A stretch of DNA of 56,929 nt from Chlamydiota bacterium (GTDB lineage: Bacteria > Chlamydiota > Chlamydiia > Chlamydiales > Rhabdochlamydiaceae), in assembly GCA_013288005.1 (NCBI GenBank), contig JABDCS010000010.1:1-56929 (forward strand), given 5' to 3'. Below, piece after piece: positions 17,059 to 24,402 of this stretch; the first letter of the stretch is position 1; every line of letters begins with the position of its first letter. The position numbers and the translations under genes are program-made. Under the pieces are notes generated by a model. It had not been told where the DNA came from. It was given only the letters and a program-made list of their open reading frames with translations, and ran no database searches.

Positions 17059-18681
17059 TTAAGAAGCTTTTGGTCGCTTTGCTTTTACTACAGGAACCTC
17101 CGCAAGGATTTTTTCCAAAGTAGCTAGGGCCCGTTGGGCAGTTAATCGTTTCAAAGGGTTTACGTGCAGCATATCTTTTATTAATTGTTCGAGATCAGCT
17201 TGTTGAGAAGGGGGGAGACTGTCTTCTAATTTTGGGAAACTAGCTTTCCAAAGTGCACTCTGAGGAATATTCCATTGTATCATTTCGGGGTGATCACTCA
17301 TCGTTTGCCACTTGAAATAGTAAAAAGTTAGTAAATTATAGATAATTAATCCTATTGCCCAGACATCCGTCTTGCTATTAGGAGCTTTTCCATGGAACAT
17401 TTCAGGAGCCCAAAAGTCCAGCGTACCTAGATGATAGCGCGGATCACATTGATCAGTGGACCGAAGAGCTAAACCGAAATCGCAAAGAAAAGCATTTCCT
17501 TTTTCATCGAGCAAAATATTTTCGGGTTTTAAGTCGCGATGGTTAATACCTCTATCATGCATAGCGGCAAGCACAGTTAGAAGCTGTCGTCCTATATTGA
17601 GTCTATTGTAAATAGGTAGAGAGCGTGTTTTTTCCTCAAGCATCTTTTGCAGATCAAAAAGATCGCCCCCTTCCAAGAAATCCATCACAAAATAGAATTT
17701 TGTAGCCACTTCAGCTGTAAAACGCATCTGCACAATTCCATGTAACCCCGATAAGCTTTCACAAATACTCTTTTCTCGATAACAAAGCTGTCTAACATAT
17801 TCTGGAGAAACGTTGGCCACTTTTCCAGCATGTTCATAATCACATTCGCCGACTGCATAGTGTTTGCCGTCATGAAGTCCTGCAGCATGGTAGACTTTTT
17901 TAAAAGATCCATTATTTATGGGAGGATCTTCCTCATGACTCATGCAAACATACCCTTTTTTCGGCCCCAGCAAAAGAGTGCGGGCGAGCCTTGTGGCTTT
18001 TTCATCAAGGACTGATGGCTCGGTGATGGAAGTCACAGAACTTAGATAAAACTTATATATTTTTTCTTGGTCCAGAATAGTTAACCTACTTGGATTTCCT
18101 TTTTGTAAAAACTTATCAAAAATAATCGCTATTTTTGCAGGCATTACAGAGGCAGAAGATGAGCTAGATCCATCTCCTATTCTTGAGAGCAAAGGCGGAG
18201 AGGACGCAACGATGGCGACTGAGCTAGGTAGGGCAGAAGCAGAAGAGGAAGAAGATAGAGTCGATGAAACAGACTTGGATTGACTTGAAGAACTACATGA
18301 AGGTTGTTCACCAGACGGATATGTCTGCTTTAGCCCTTCAGTAGAAGGGAATGGGCGTTGAGAGCTAAAGGAGGGAAATGTTAAAGAGGCAACAGCGTAT
18401 GCTCGTGCGGCGCACAATTGTGGAGAAGTATTTCCTGAGGTGGGTTTTTGAAAAAAAAAAGCGCACCAATCTTCCGCTATTTTTATGTTCTTATTAACAT
18501 ATGGATCTTGCAGAGGAGCCAAAGTTTGGCTAATAAGGGGTAGTCTTTCAGGTATATCACTAGGGGATTTACTCAAATGACCAGCTTTATGGTCAGCAAT
18601 TTGTGATCCAATTTTCCGCAAATCTTGGAGTGCTTGATGAATAGTAAATGGGCTATGTTGAGGGCGAATAGGAGTGCTCAT
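17059..18681 (-). CDS. Modular Ser/Thr protein kinase 2 lacking the beta-3 lysine
   Basis: A 540-residue paralogue of kinases 1 and 3. The N-terminal module (residues ~10-75) ends LISQTLAPLQDPYVNKNIKIAED. A Ser-rich linker (~100-190) follows, then the second conserved region (GNPSRLTILDQEKIYKFY ... ATRLARTLLLGPKK), then the kinase domain from ~255. Catalytic loop HRDLKPEN (Asp 383), DFG (401-403), APE (FWAPEMFHG) and the C-lobe are intact. At the ATP-anchoring position (YAVGECDYE, residue 279) a Glu replaces the Lys. As all three paralogues have a KK pair in the glycine-rich loop (GSFKKVYHA), a WNK-like shifted lysine is possible; otherwise this is a pseudokinase. Likely cytosolic effector by architecture; no secretion signal is directly recognisable. 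Confidence 0.8.
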   Translation of the reverse strand: MSTPIRPQHSPFTIHQALQDLRKIGSQIADHKAGHLSKSPSDIPERLPLISQTLAPLQDPYVNKNIKIAEDWCAFFFQKPTSGNTSPQLCAARAYAVASLTFPSFSSQRPFPSTEGLKQTYPSGEQPSCSSSSQSKSVSSTLSSSSSASALPSSVAIVASSPPLLSRIGDGSSSSSASVMPAKIAIIFDKFLQKGNPSRLTILDQEKIYKFYLSSVTSITEPSVLDEKATRLARTLLLGPKKGYVCMSHEEDPPINNGSFKKVYHAAGLHDGKHYAVGECDYEHAGKVANVSPEYVRQLCYREKSICESLSGLHGIVQMRFTAEVATKFYFVMDFLEGGDLFDLQKMLEEKTRSLPIYNRLNIGRQLLTVLAAMHDRGINHRDLKPENILLDEKGNAFLCDFGLALRSTDQCDPRYHLGTLDFWAPEMFHGKAPNSKTDVWAIGLIIYNLLTFYYFKWQTMSDHPEMIQWNIPQSALWKASFPKLEDSLPPSQQADLEQLIKDMLHVNPLKRLTAQRALATLEKILAEVPVVKAKRPKAS

Positions 18682-18698
18682 TAACTTTCTCTGGGTGG

Positions 18699-18735
18699 TA
18701 GATAAAAAAATAAAAATTGATTTTTCATGAAATTT
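18699..18735 (-). promoter_or_regulatory. Promoter of kinase 2 with shared pseudo-palindrome
   Basis: Minus strand: -35 TGAAAA (18727-18722), 17-nt spacer, -10 TATCTA (18704-18699), only 17 nt before the ATG, so the leader is very short. The 22-bp element has arms AAATTGA (18714-18720) and GAAATTT (18729-18735) separated by 8 nt, the same geometry as for kinases 1 and 3 but with a weaker second arm. Confidence 0.55.
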
Positions 18736-18776
18736 AAGCTCATTCAGCTCCTTAAATAACGATTCACTTTTGATGG

Positions 18777-20621
18777 TTAATGTTTCTGTTTCATCTCCGT
18801 TTTTTCTAAGCGCATCGGGGCTAAAATTTCTTGTAAACGAGCTAATGCATCTCGGCTATCGATACGTTCAGCAGGATTTACGCGAAGCATTTTGCTAATT
18901 AATTCTTCAAGTGCTACTTGTTGAGAAGGTGGCAGGCTTTCTTCCATCTTATAAAAATTAGGTTTCCATGCGGGATTCTGTGGAATCATTTGCGTGATCA
19001 AATGAAAATCATTTTTTGTATTTTGCCAAGGAAAATGATTTAAGGTTACTAGGGTATAAAAAACCATTCCAAATGCCCAGACATCTGTTTTTGTACCAGG
19101 GATTTGTCCTCTAATTAGCTCGGGTGCGTAATAGTCAGACGTCCCAGTATGATCAGTGTAATAAGAATCTCCAGTACGATGAGCTAATCCAAAATCGCCT
19201 AAAACACCATGTCCTTCTTTATCGAGAAAAACATTTTCGAGTTTCAAGTCACGGTGATAAATACCTCTTTCATGCATCGCGACCAGTCCAGCAAGAAGCT
19301 CAAGTCCTAGATTGACCCTCATGCCAAGTGGCATAAATGCATTCTTTGTTACCATCCTGTCTATCAGGTCGAAGAGGTCCCCTCCTTCATAGAAATCCAT
19401 GACAAAAAAGAAGGTGTTAGCAATTTCAGCCACCAGTCTTGTGCTCACGATTCCCCGCAACCCATATAGAGTTTTACATATATTTTTTTCTCGTTCGCAT
19501 ACTTTTTTTATGGAAGAAGAGCTTATGCCAGTATTAGTAGCTGTTCTCTTAACGTCACATTTTCCTACAGCATAATGACCACCATCATGGAGTCCCACAG
19601 CATGGTAGACTTTTTTAAAACTACCCTCATTAATGAGATGATCTCCTTCTTCTTCATGGTCCATGCACACGTAGGCCTGGTTATGGGGACCCATCAAAAT
19701 TGTACGAGCAAGTTTGGTGACCTTTTCATCCCGAACACTTGAATCAAGCGAAGCTCCAGTCCTTTGATAAAAAGCATATATCTTTTCTTGTTTCTCAATA
19801 CTTAATCTACCCGGTTTTCCTTTCTTCAAAACCTCAACAAACATTTTGGCTACCTGGATGGGCATTCCAGAGGTAGAGGATGAACTTGAACCAGCTGTGA
19901 TTTGTGAACTTAAAGATTGCGATCTTGCAAGAGGAGGTGGAGGAGAAAAGATACAAGGTGGAGCAGCAGACGAAGAACTCAAAGAAAGATCCAATCGCCC
20001 CATAGCGCGAGGGGGCCTAAGTGTAAGCAGGGGGAGAGCGAGTGTTTTGGATGATGATGAGGTTGAAGTCTGCGAACTTAAAGAGGAGTTGCCCATTAGG
20101 GAATGGGGTGCAGAATTTGGAAGTGAAGGTTTAGAGCTCAAAGAAGGGTACGTTCTAGGATCGGCTGAAGAAAGTGGACTGGGTGAAGTTGAGGTGGACG
20201 AGGAAGAACAAGTAAGAGGTGTAGGGCCTGTTAGTACGGGCGTCCCGTTACTTTGACAAGAAGGTAATGACGTCGAAGTAAAAGAAGAACGTGAAGAAGA
20301 AAAAAATGGCATAGCATAAGAGGCAATACATACTTTTTTCGAAGTTGAAAGTGGATTAAAGGTGACAGGGGGGTAGGAGTTTAGATAAAAGTTGTAGAAA
20401 TTATACGCTAAACTTATTTTTAGATTGATACATGGATCCTGAAGAGGTGTCAAAATTCTGCTAATTTCGGATAATCTACCTTGAAAATCGTAATCTAACT
20501 TAGTCAATTTTCCTAATCTACAATCCTTCACTTGACTTCCAATTCTTTCTAAATCTTCTCGCGCTTTATCAAAGGGGGATTCAGAAACTTTGGAAAATGA
20601 TCCTACCAAACTCATGAGCAT
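18777..20621 (-). CDS. Modular Ser/Thr protein kinase 3, catalytic residues intact
   Basis: A 614-residue paralogue with the longest linker. Residues ~15-80 form the shared N-terminal module (DLERIGSQV ... ISRILTPLQDPCINLKISLAYN). Residues ~100-265 form a Ser/Pro/Thr-rich linker. The second conserved region (GKPGRLSIEKQEKIYAFY ... VTKLARTILMGP) follows, then the kinase domain from ~330. Lys 354 (YAVGKC), HRDLKLEN with catalytic Asp 458, DFG 476-478 and APE (YYAPELIRG) are all present, so this is the member most likely to be an active Ser/Thr kinase. The start may be ATG 20621 or ATG 20615. The gene has its own promoter and lies 156 bp from the downstream neighbour of the PARG gene stop side. 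A host-directed effector role is inferred from architecture. Confidence 0.82.
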   Translation of the reverse strand: MLMSLVGSFSKVSESPFDKAREDLERIGSQVKDCRLGKLTKLDYDFQGRLSEISRILTPLQDPCINLKISLAYNFYNFYLNSYPPVTFNPLSTSKKVCIASYAMPFFSSSRSSFTSTSLPSCQSNGTPVLTGPTPLTCSSSSTSTSPSPLSSADPRTYPSLSSKPSLPNSAPHSLMGNSSLSSQTSTSSSSKTLALPLLTLRPPRAMGRLDLSLSSSSAAPPCIFSPPPPLARSQSLSSQITAGSSSSSTSGMPIQVAKMFVEVLKKGKPGRLSIEKQEKIYAFYQRTGASLDSSVRDEKVTKLARTILMGPHNQAYVCMDHEEEGDHLINEGSFKKVYHAVGLHDGGHYAVGKCDVKRTATNTGISSSSIKKVCEREKNICKTLYGLRGIVSTRLVAEIANTFFFVMDFYEGGDLFDLIDRMVTKNAFMPLGMRVNLGLELLAGLVAMHERGIYHRDLKLENVFLDKEGHGVLGDFGLAHRTGDSYYTDHTGTSDYYAPELIRGQIPGTKTDVWAFGMVFYTLVTLNHFPWQNTKNDFHLITQMIPQNPAWKPNFYKMEESLPPSQQVALEELISKMLRVNPAERIDSRDALARLQEILAPMRLEKTEMKQKH

Positions 20622-20663
20622 TCTCAGATGGCAGATAGACTACTATCTTTTTTGTGAGCTAGG

Positions 20664-20701
20664 ATTCTAAAAGAACAAAAATTGACTTTCCATTCAATTT
20701 T
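20664..20701 (-). promoter_or_regulatory. Promoter of kinase 3 with shared pseudo-palindrome
   Basis: Minus strand: -35 TGGAAA (20692-20687), 17-nt spacer, -10 TAGAAT (20669-20664). The -35 lies in a perfect palindrome with arms AAAATTGA (20678-20685) and TCAATTTT (20694-20701), 8 nt apart. From the palindrome to just past the -10 it aligns with the kinase 1 promoter at most positions, far beyond the hexamers. Confidence 0.65.
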
Positions 20702-20749
20702 ATCGGACAAGAGGAAAAAGAGGTCTATCCATTTTTTTGAGCTTCAAGA

Positions 20750-20767
20750 GAGTGTTGATGAACACTC
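20750..20767. promoter_or_regulatory. 7-bp hairpin upstream of the kinase 3 promoter
   Basis: GAGTGTT (20750-20756) and AACACTC (20761-20767) pair perfectly around a GATG loop. It lies between the PARG gene terminator and the kinase 3 promoter and may be a second, weaker termination structure on the minus strand. Confidence 0.35.
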
Positions 20768-20790
20768 CCTTAAAAACAGAAAAATGAGCA

Positions 20791-20820
20791 ATCCCTAATT
20801 CAAACAGACTAATTAGGGAT
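20791..20820 (-). terminator. Intrinsic terminator of the PARG-like gene
   Basis: ATCCCTAATT (20791-20800) and AATTAGGGAT (20811-20820) form a perfect 10-bp stem with a 10-nt loop, 13 nt after the stop codon on the minus strand. The minus-strand sequence that follows is TGCTCATTTTTC, a short T-rich tract. It would insulate kinase 3 from read-through, consistent with each gene having its own promoter. Confidence 0.7.
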
Positions 20821-20833
20821 CGAGTAACTTAAG

Positions 20834-22876
20834 TTAACTTTCAGAGAATATTTTTTGGAATATTTCGCAATTTGTGGATGGAAGGGATGAAAGGGGGTCT
20901 TTGATTGCAAAAACAACTCTTTTAAACGCTCCTTGAAATTCTGATTCGCTGAGTACAATTTTATAAAGTCCAGCTATCGTATGGGGATTGTTTTTATAAG
21001 CTCCACATCCAAATGCGCTCAGAATGAGACAATCATTTTTATTTAAAACTGCTGCTCTACACATAACGCGCATTTTTTCCATCGTCCCCTTAGAATATTC
21101 TTCGGAGGTAGTAGGTCTGTTGTACCCGGAGCCATGTATGCCTGCTTTGTGAGCCGGATTGCAATTGTAGGCAGCAGAAGCAAAAACATCACAAACTATA
21201 GGCGTTATGAATGCATATCCATCTTTAGGTTCCGATCGAAAAAATTGAACATGAGGAACAAATATGCCACCATTCCCTAAAGGGGTAATGTAATTATTAC
21301 CAGACCCTGCTTGTCTCATGAGGCCCGAATACAGAGTGGATTGGCGACAAAGAGTCTCTTCCTGAGTCGTGGCATGTCCTGGATCACCACCCACCTTATC
21401 CGGATTGGCCATATCTAAAACTAAAGGCAGCAATCCAGCTTGTGTGGTGAATTTTATAGCTTCAAAAGTAGACATATTCAAGACATCAAATTTTGTTGAG
21501 GGATGAACAGAAGAAAGCTTTTGAGGAGGAAGGTCTCTATAATACTTCGTCCCCAATCTCATCTCAGCTGCAACAATTAGATTCAATCCATAACCTGTTT
21601 TTATGGCTTCTAAAGTTTGAGCAAAAATCGGACCGTTCATTACGCAAATGCTCTCTCTGCCCCCTCTATTCCATGTACTTAAATAGCGCTCATAATTCCT
21701 TTTCCAGGCAGCAGCATCGTGCGAAATGTCGTCCGCAGATGCAGGCGTCGCACTAATTGAGGAAGAACTGGAACTCAAACCAGGAAGCGCTGTAGCTAAT
21801 TGAGCAGGTGGTAATGGCGATACGTGTGAAGAGCTTGAAGCAGACGCAGCCACAGGAGTAACATCGAAAGGCCTTTTTTTCTGTTCGATGAGAGCAAGAG
21901 CCTTATTGAAAGCATCTACATCGAGATAAGGCCTTTGTTTTAGCTTATTACGATCTCCGTTCACGCTTTGAAAAATACCATGTAATTCCCTTATGGCAGC
22001 TTCGAAAGAAGCTAATGAATCACATTCTTCCAATTTGTGCAGCACTGTATCACCACTTGCCGGACGCTTGCTAAAAGCCGTGTTAATCTTATCTCTAAGA
22101 TCTCCTCTCCAATTCGACAGAGGTGCAGTATGCAGTGGCACTGGTCGCGCAGAACTTAAAGTCGGGATTACAGGCCTTGTAGGCCTTGCAGCTGGTGGTG
22201 CAACAGGTGCTGGGCTTTTTATTAGGTTAATGGCCTCGATCGTCTTACTATAAGCATCTTCATCGAGATAAATTGCTTTCTTTTTTTTGAGTTGATCGCG
22301 GTTTCCTGCCCGCAAATAAATTCCATATAATTCTGTAATGTCTCTTTCGAAAGAAGATAAAGAATCGCTTTTTTCCAGCGTATACTTGACTGTCTCGAGA
22401 CTGGCAGGGCGACTCCCAAGTGCCGCCTCAATCTTTTGCCTAAACTCCTCTTTCCAAATAGGTGTAGCGGCGGGCCTATGCGATGGAGCTGTTCGTGAGG
22501 AGGTTGAAGTAGAAATTGTAGGAGGAGTTGACCGGGGTGCAGCAGCAGGGAGAGTAGGAATCTCAGCCTCATCTTCTGTAGAAACAACTTTTTTGGGAGT
22601 GACTACAGCCCGATGGAAAATAAAACTTAAACTAAGTCGCAAAACCTCACACGAATTTTTTGCCATTTTTATCTGCGAGTTAATTTCGGGTTTATTGAAG
22701 GGGGATAAAACTTCTCCAACTTCTTGCAAAGCCCTGGACGTTACCTCCAGTTGTTTGCCCAGTACAGAAGGGTCAGAAGAAAAAAAATTTTCTTGGTATT
22801 TTGAGATACCTGCACGAATGTGCTGTAAATCTATATAGGCTGTAGTAAATCTGCTGGGAGGGGCTACATATGTCAT
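20834..22876 (-). CDS. Modular PARG-like ADP-ribose hydrolase (TIGR02452-type macrodomain)
   Basis: A 680-residue protein. Residues ~10-80 are the N-terminal module shared with the kinases (LQEVGEVLSPFNKPEINSQIKMAKN). Pro/Ser-rich linkers follow, at ~100-138 and ~222-252. Two tandem ~82-residue modules lie at 139-220 and 254-335. A second Ser-rich linker (~340-385) leads into the C-terminal domain (~390-660). That domain matches microbial-type poly(ADP-ribose) glycohydrolases: VLDMANPDKVGGDPG (493-500) then TTQEETLCRQSTLY, corresponding to the GGG-X6-8-QEE signature with the first Gly replaced by Val, and LILSAFGCGAYKNNP near 617-631. The predicted activity is removal of ADP-ribose from proteins, with host targets if secreted (inference). 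The start lacks a Shine-Dalgarno sequence. Confidence 0.75.
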   Translation of the reverse strand: MTYVAPPSRFTTAYIDLQHIRAGISKYQENFFSSDPSVLGKQLEVTSRALQEVGEVLSPFNKPEINSQIKMAKNSCEVLRLSLSFIFHRAVVTPKKVVSTEDEAEIPTLPAAAPRSTPPTISTSTSSRTAPSHRPAATPIWKEEFRQKIEAALGSRPASLETVKYTLEKSDSLSSFERDITELYGIYLRAGNRDQLKKKKAIYLDEDAYSKTIEAINLIKSPAPVAPPAARPTRPVIPTLSSARPVPLHTAPLSNWRGDLRDKINTAFSKRPASGDTVLHKLEECDSLASFEAAIRELHGIFQSVNGDRNKLKQRPYLDVDAFNKALALIEQKKRPFDVTPVAASASSSSHVSPLPPAQLATALPGLSSSSSSISATPASADDISHDAAAWKRNYERYLSTWNRGGRESICVMNGPIFAQTLEAIKTGYGLNLIVAAEMRLGTKYYRDLPPQKLSSVHPSTKFDVLNMSTFEAIKFTTQAGLLPLVLDMANPDKVGGDPGHATTQEETLCRQSTLYSGLMRQAGSGNNYITPLGNGGIFVPHVQFFRSEPKDGYAFITPIVCDVFASAAYNCNPAHKAGIHGSGYNRPTTSEEYSKGTMEKMRVMCRAAVLNKNDCLILSAFGCGAYKNNPHTIAGLYKIVLSESEFQGAFKRVVFAIKDPLSSLPSTNCEIFQKIFSES
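21872..22462 (-). repeat. Tandem duplication of an ~82-residue module inside the PARG-like gene
   Basis: Copy 1 is encoded by about 22462-22217 and copy 2 by about 22117-21872. Both read (W)xxxxRxKIxxAxxxRPASxxTVxxxLExxDSLxSFExxIxELxGI and end in a Lys-rich turn followed by YLDxDAxxK. The copies diverge substantially at DNA level, so the duplication is old. Confidence 0.7.
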
Positions 22877-22917
22877 ATTTTTTTAATTTTATAAAGTTGA
22901 AAAACCATTTTGGAATT

Positions 22918-22964
22918 ATTATAACAATAAATGAGTTGATTTTCAATTAAAGAGTGAAAATCAA
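22918..22964 (-). promoter_or_regulatory. Promoter of the PARG-like gene with perfect operator-like palindrome
   Basis: Minus strand: -35 TTGAAA (22946-22941), 17-nt spacer, -10 TATAAT (22923-22918), close to consensus. TTGATTTTCA (22936-22945) and TGAAAATCAA (22955-22964) form a perfect 10-bp inverted repeat with 9-nt spacer covering the -35. When aligned on the -35 it shares AATNGAAANTCAA with the kinase promoters. The transcript leader is about 35 nt and A-rich. Confidence 0.65.
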
Positions 22965-23040
22965 TTAATATTTTGTCACTATGTTATAAAAAAAATTAGG
23001 AAATCAGGGGCGTTGAAGAAATATATTAACGTAAAACTTG

Positions 23041-24000
23041 TTACAATCGCATCCTAGCTGCGGCATAGGTGATTATAAAATCAGCCCCAGCGCGTTTTAT
23101 CGAAGTAAGAGCTTCTAAGAAAACTTTATCTGCATCGACAAATCCCTTTTCATGAGCGGCCATTACCATGGCATACTCACCTGAAACATGAAAAGCGGCT
23201 AGCGGTAGATCCGTTGCTTCTCGTAATCCTCGGATGATATCAAGATAGAAAAGTGCAGGTTTCACCATGAGGATATCAGCCCCCTCTTCTTCATCAAGTC
23301 GCGCTTCGCGTAAAGCTTCGCGACAATTTGCAGGATTCATTTGATAACTTTTTTTATCCCCTACTTGTACATGAGAACTTAATGCATCACGGTAGGGGCC
23401 ATAGAGTGAAGAAGCATATTTAGCTGTATAGGAGAGAATACCTGTATGTACAAATCCCTCCTTGTCTAAAAGACGTCGGATGGCACCCACTCTTCCATCC
23501 ATCATATCGCTGGGCGCAACAAAATCTACGCCGCAACTCGCATGTAAGAGAGCCATTTTTTCTAAAATCGCCACCGTTGCATCATTGTCAACATCCCCCT
23601 CAGAAAGAACACCGTCATGACCATGAGTAGTGAAGGGATCCAGCGCAACATCGGCAAATAGAGTGAGTGAAGGCAATTCTTTTTTTAGTAGACGAATAGC
23701 AAGAGGTATTGCGCCTTGAGAATCTAGTGCTGCAGTCCCGTGAGAATCCTTAGTCTCTTTGGAGACAATAGGAAAAAGCGCTACGCCGGGAATACCGCGC
23801 CTATGCAATTTTTCGACATCTTTCAATAGTTCATCCGGAGAAAGACATTCAATTCCTGGCATGGTGGCCAAGGCTTCCCTTTTTTTCTCACCCTCTACGA
23901 CAAAAAAAGGAGCCACGAGATCGCTAAATTGTAAAACTGTCTCTTGGACAAGCGAACGAGTTGTAGCTGAGAGACGATTGCGCCGCGGGCGTTTGAGCAT
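23041..24000 (-). CDS. hemB: Delta-aminolevulinic acid dehydratase (porphobilinogen synthase)
   Basis: Condenses two 5-aminolevulinate molecules into porphobilinogen in heme synthesis. The 319-residue length and motifs are typical: SDLVAPFFVVEG, VALDPFTTHGHDG, FVAPSDMMDGRVGAIR, Schiff-base lysine in SYTAKYASSLYGPYRDA, second lysine in ADILMVKPALFYLDI, and AAFHVSGEYAM. The metal loop lacks the cysteine triplet of zinc enzymes (DPFTTHGHDG instead), so this is the Mg/monovalent-ion type. It stands alone, with the small ORF and parA upstream; in Chlamydiaceae it is close to greA. Confidence 0.97.
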   Translation of the reverse strand: MLKRPRRNRLSATTRSLVQETVLQFSDLVAPFFVVEGEKKREALATMPGIECLSPDELLKDVEKLHRRGIPGVALFPIVSKETKDSHGTAALDSQGAIPLAIRLLKKELPSLTLFADVALDPFTTHGHDGVLSEGDVDNDATVAILEKMALLHASCGVDFVAPSDMMDGRVGAIRRLLDKEGFVHTGILSYTAKYASSLYGPYRDALSSHVQVGDKKSYQMNPANCREALREARLDEEEGADILMVKPALFYLDIIRGLREATDLPLAAFHVSGEYAMVMAAHEKGFVDADKVFLEALTSIKRAGADFIITYAAARMRL

Positions 24001-24067
24001 TTTTCAGCCTTTGCAGAATGGAGTATCGTAGAAAAGCGATGAAATATTTGTTTTGGGACTCTCTCTC

Positions 24068-24259
24068 TTAGACTGGTAACCGCTTTTTAGAAAAGATGGC
24101 TAATAGAAGACGTCCGATAGAAAGCGCGCACCGTCTCGATCCTGCTCGTTTAATTTCAGGAAAAAATTCAGCACAAGCAAAATGTAAAACTTGAAGCAGA
24201 GTGCCTTCCGTGACGTCTTCCTTCATTTCCCTATCGCTATCTAAAATTAGCTTCTTCAT
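24068..24259 (-). CDS. Small hypothetical protein divergent from parA
   Basis: 63 codons, MKKLILDSDREMKEDVTEGT... ending in a basic LLAIFSKKRLPV segment. I do not recognise it. Support for a real gene: GAAAGG lies five bases before the ATG, and a usable promoter (TTGCAA, 17 nt, TTAGAA on the minus strand) is visible upstream. It is divergent from parA across a palindromic operator-like site. It ends 67 bp before the hemB start on the same strand. It could instead be a chance ORF. Confidence 0.4.
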   Translation of the reverse strand: MKKLILDSDREMKEDVTEGTLLQVLHFACAEFFPEIKRAGSRRCALSIGRLLLAIFSKKRLPV

Positions 24260-24317
24260 TAGCACCTTTCAGAGTAACCACCCTTTTCTAAAACAAGGAC
24301 TGTGATCTTTGCAACCT

Positions 24318-24358
24318 TTTTGTGCAACGTTGCACAAAACAGATAGCGTGTCTATAAA
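24318..24358 (+). promoter_or_regulatory. 22-bp perfect palindrome overlapping the parA promoter
   Basis: A perfect 22-bp palindrome (24318-24339) with core GTGCAACGTTGCAC flanked by TTTT and AAAA. Its right half supplies the -35 TTGCAC (24330-24335), followed by a 17-nt spacer and -10 TATAAA (24353-24358). A protein bound here would block the parA-pGP6 promoter, the classic arrangement for autoregulation of partition operons; it could also be a centromere-like site. The 14-bp core recurs at 31163-31176. Confidence 0.65.
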
Positions 24359-24402
24359 GCAATTTATAAGCCTCTTTCCTAATATCATGGGCAAGGTAAA
24401 AA

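Noticed and set aside
19846..20256. A long plus-strand frame rich in Glu and Gly, and a similar one at 40628-41143
   Set aside because: Both lie antisense to Ser-rich linkers of minus-strand genes; Ser codons read backward give Glu/Arg/Gly-rich frames. No ribosome binding site or domain; treated as shadows.
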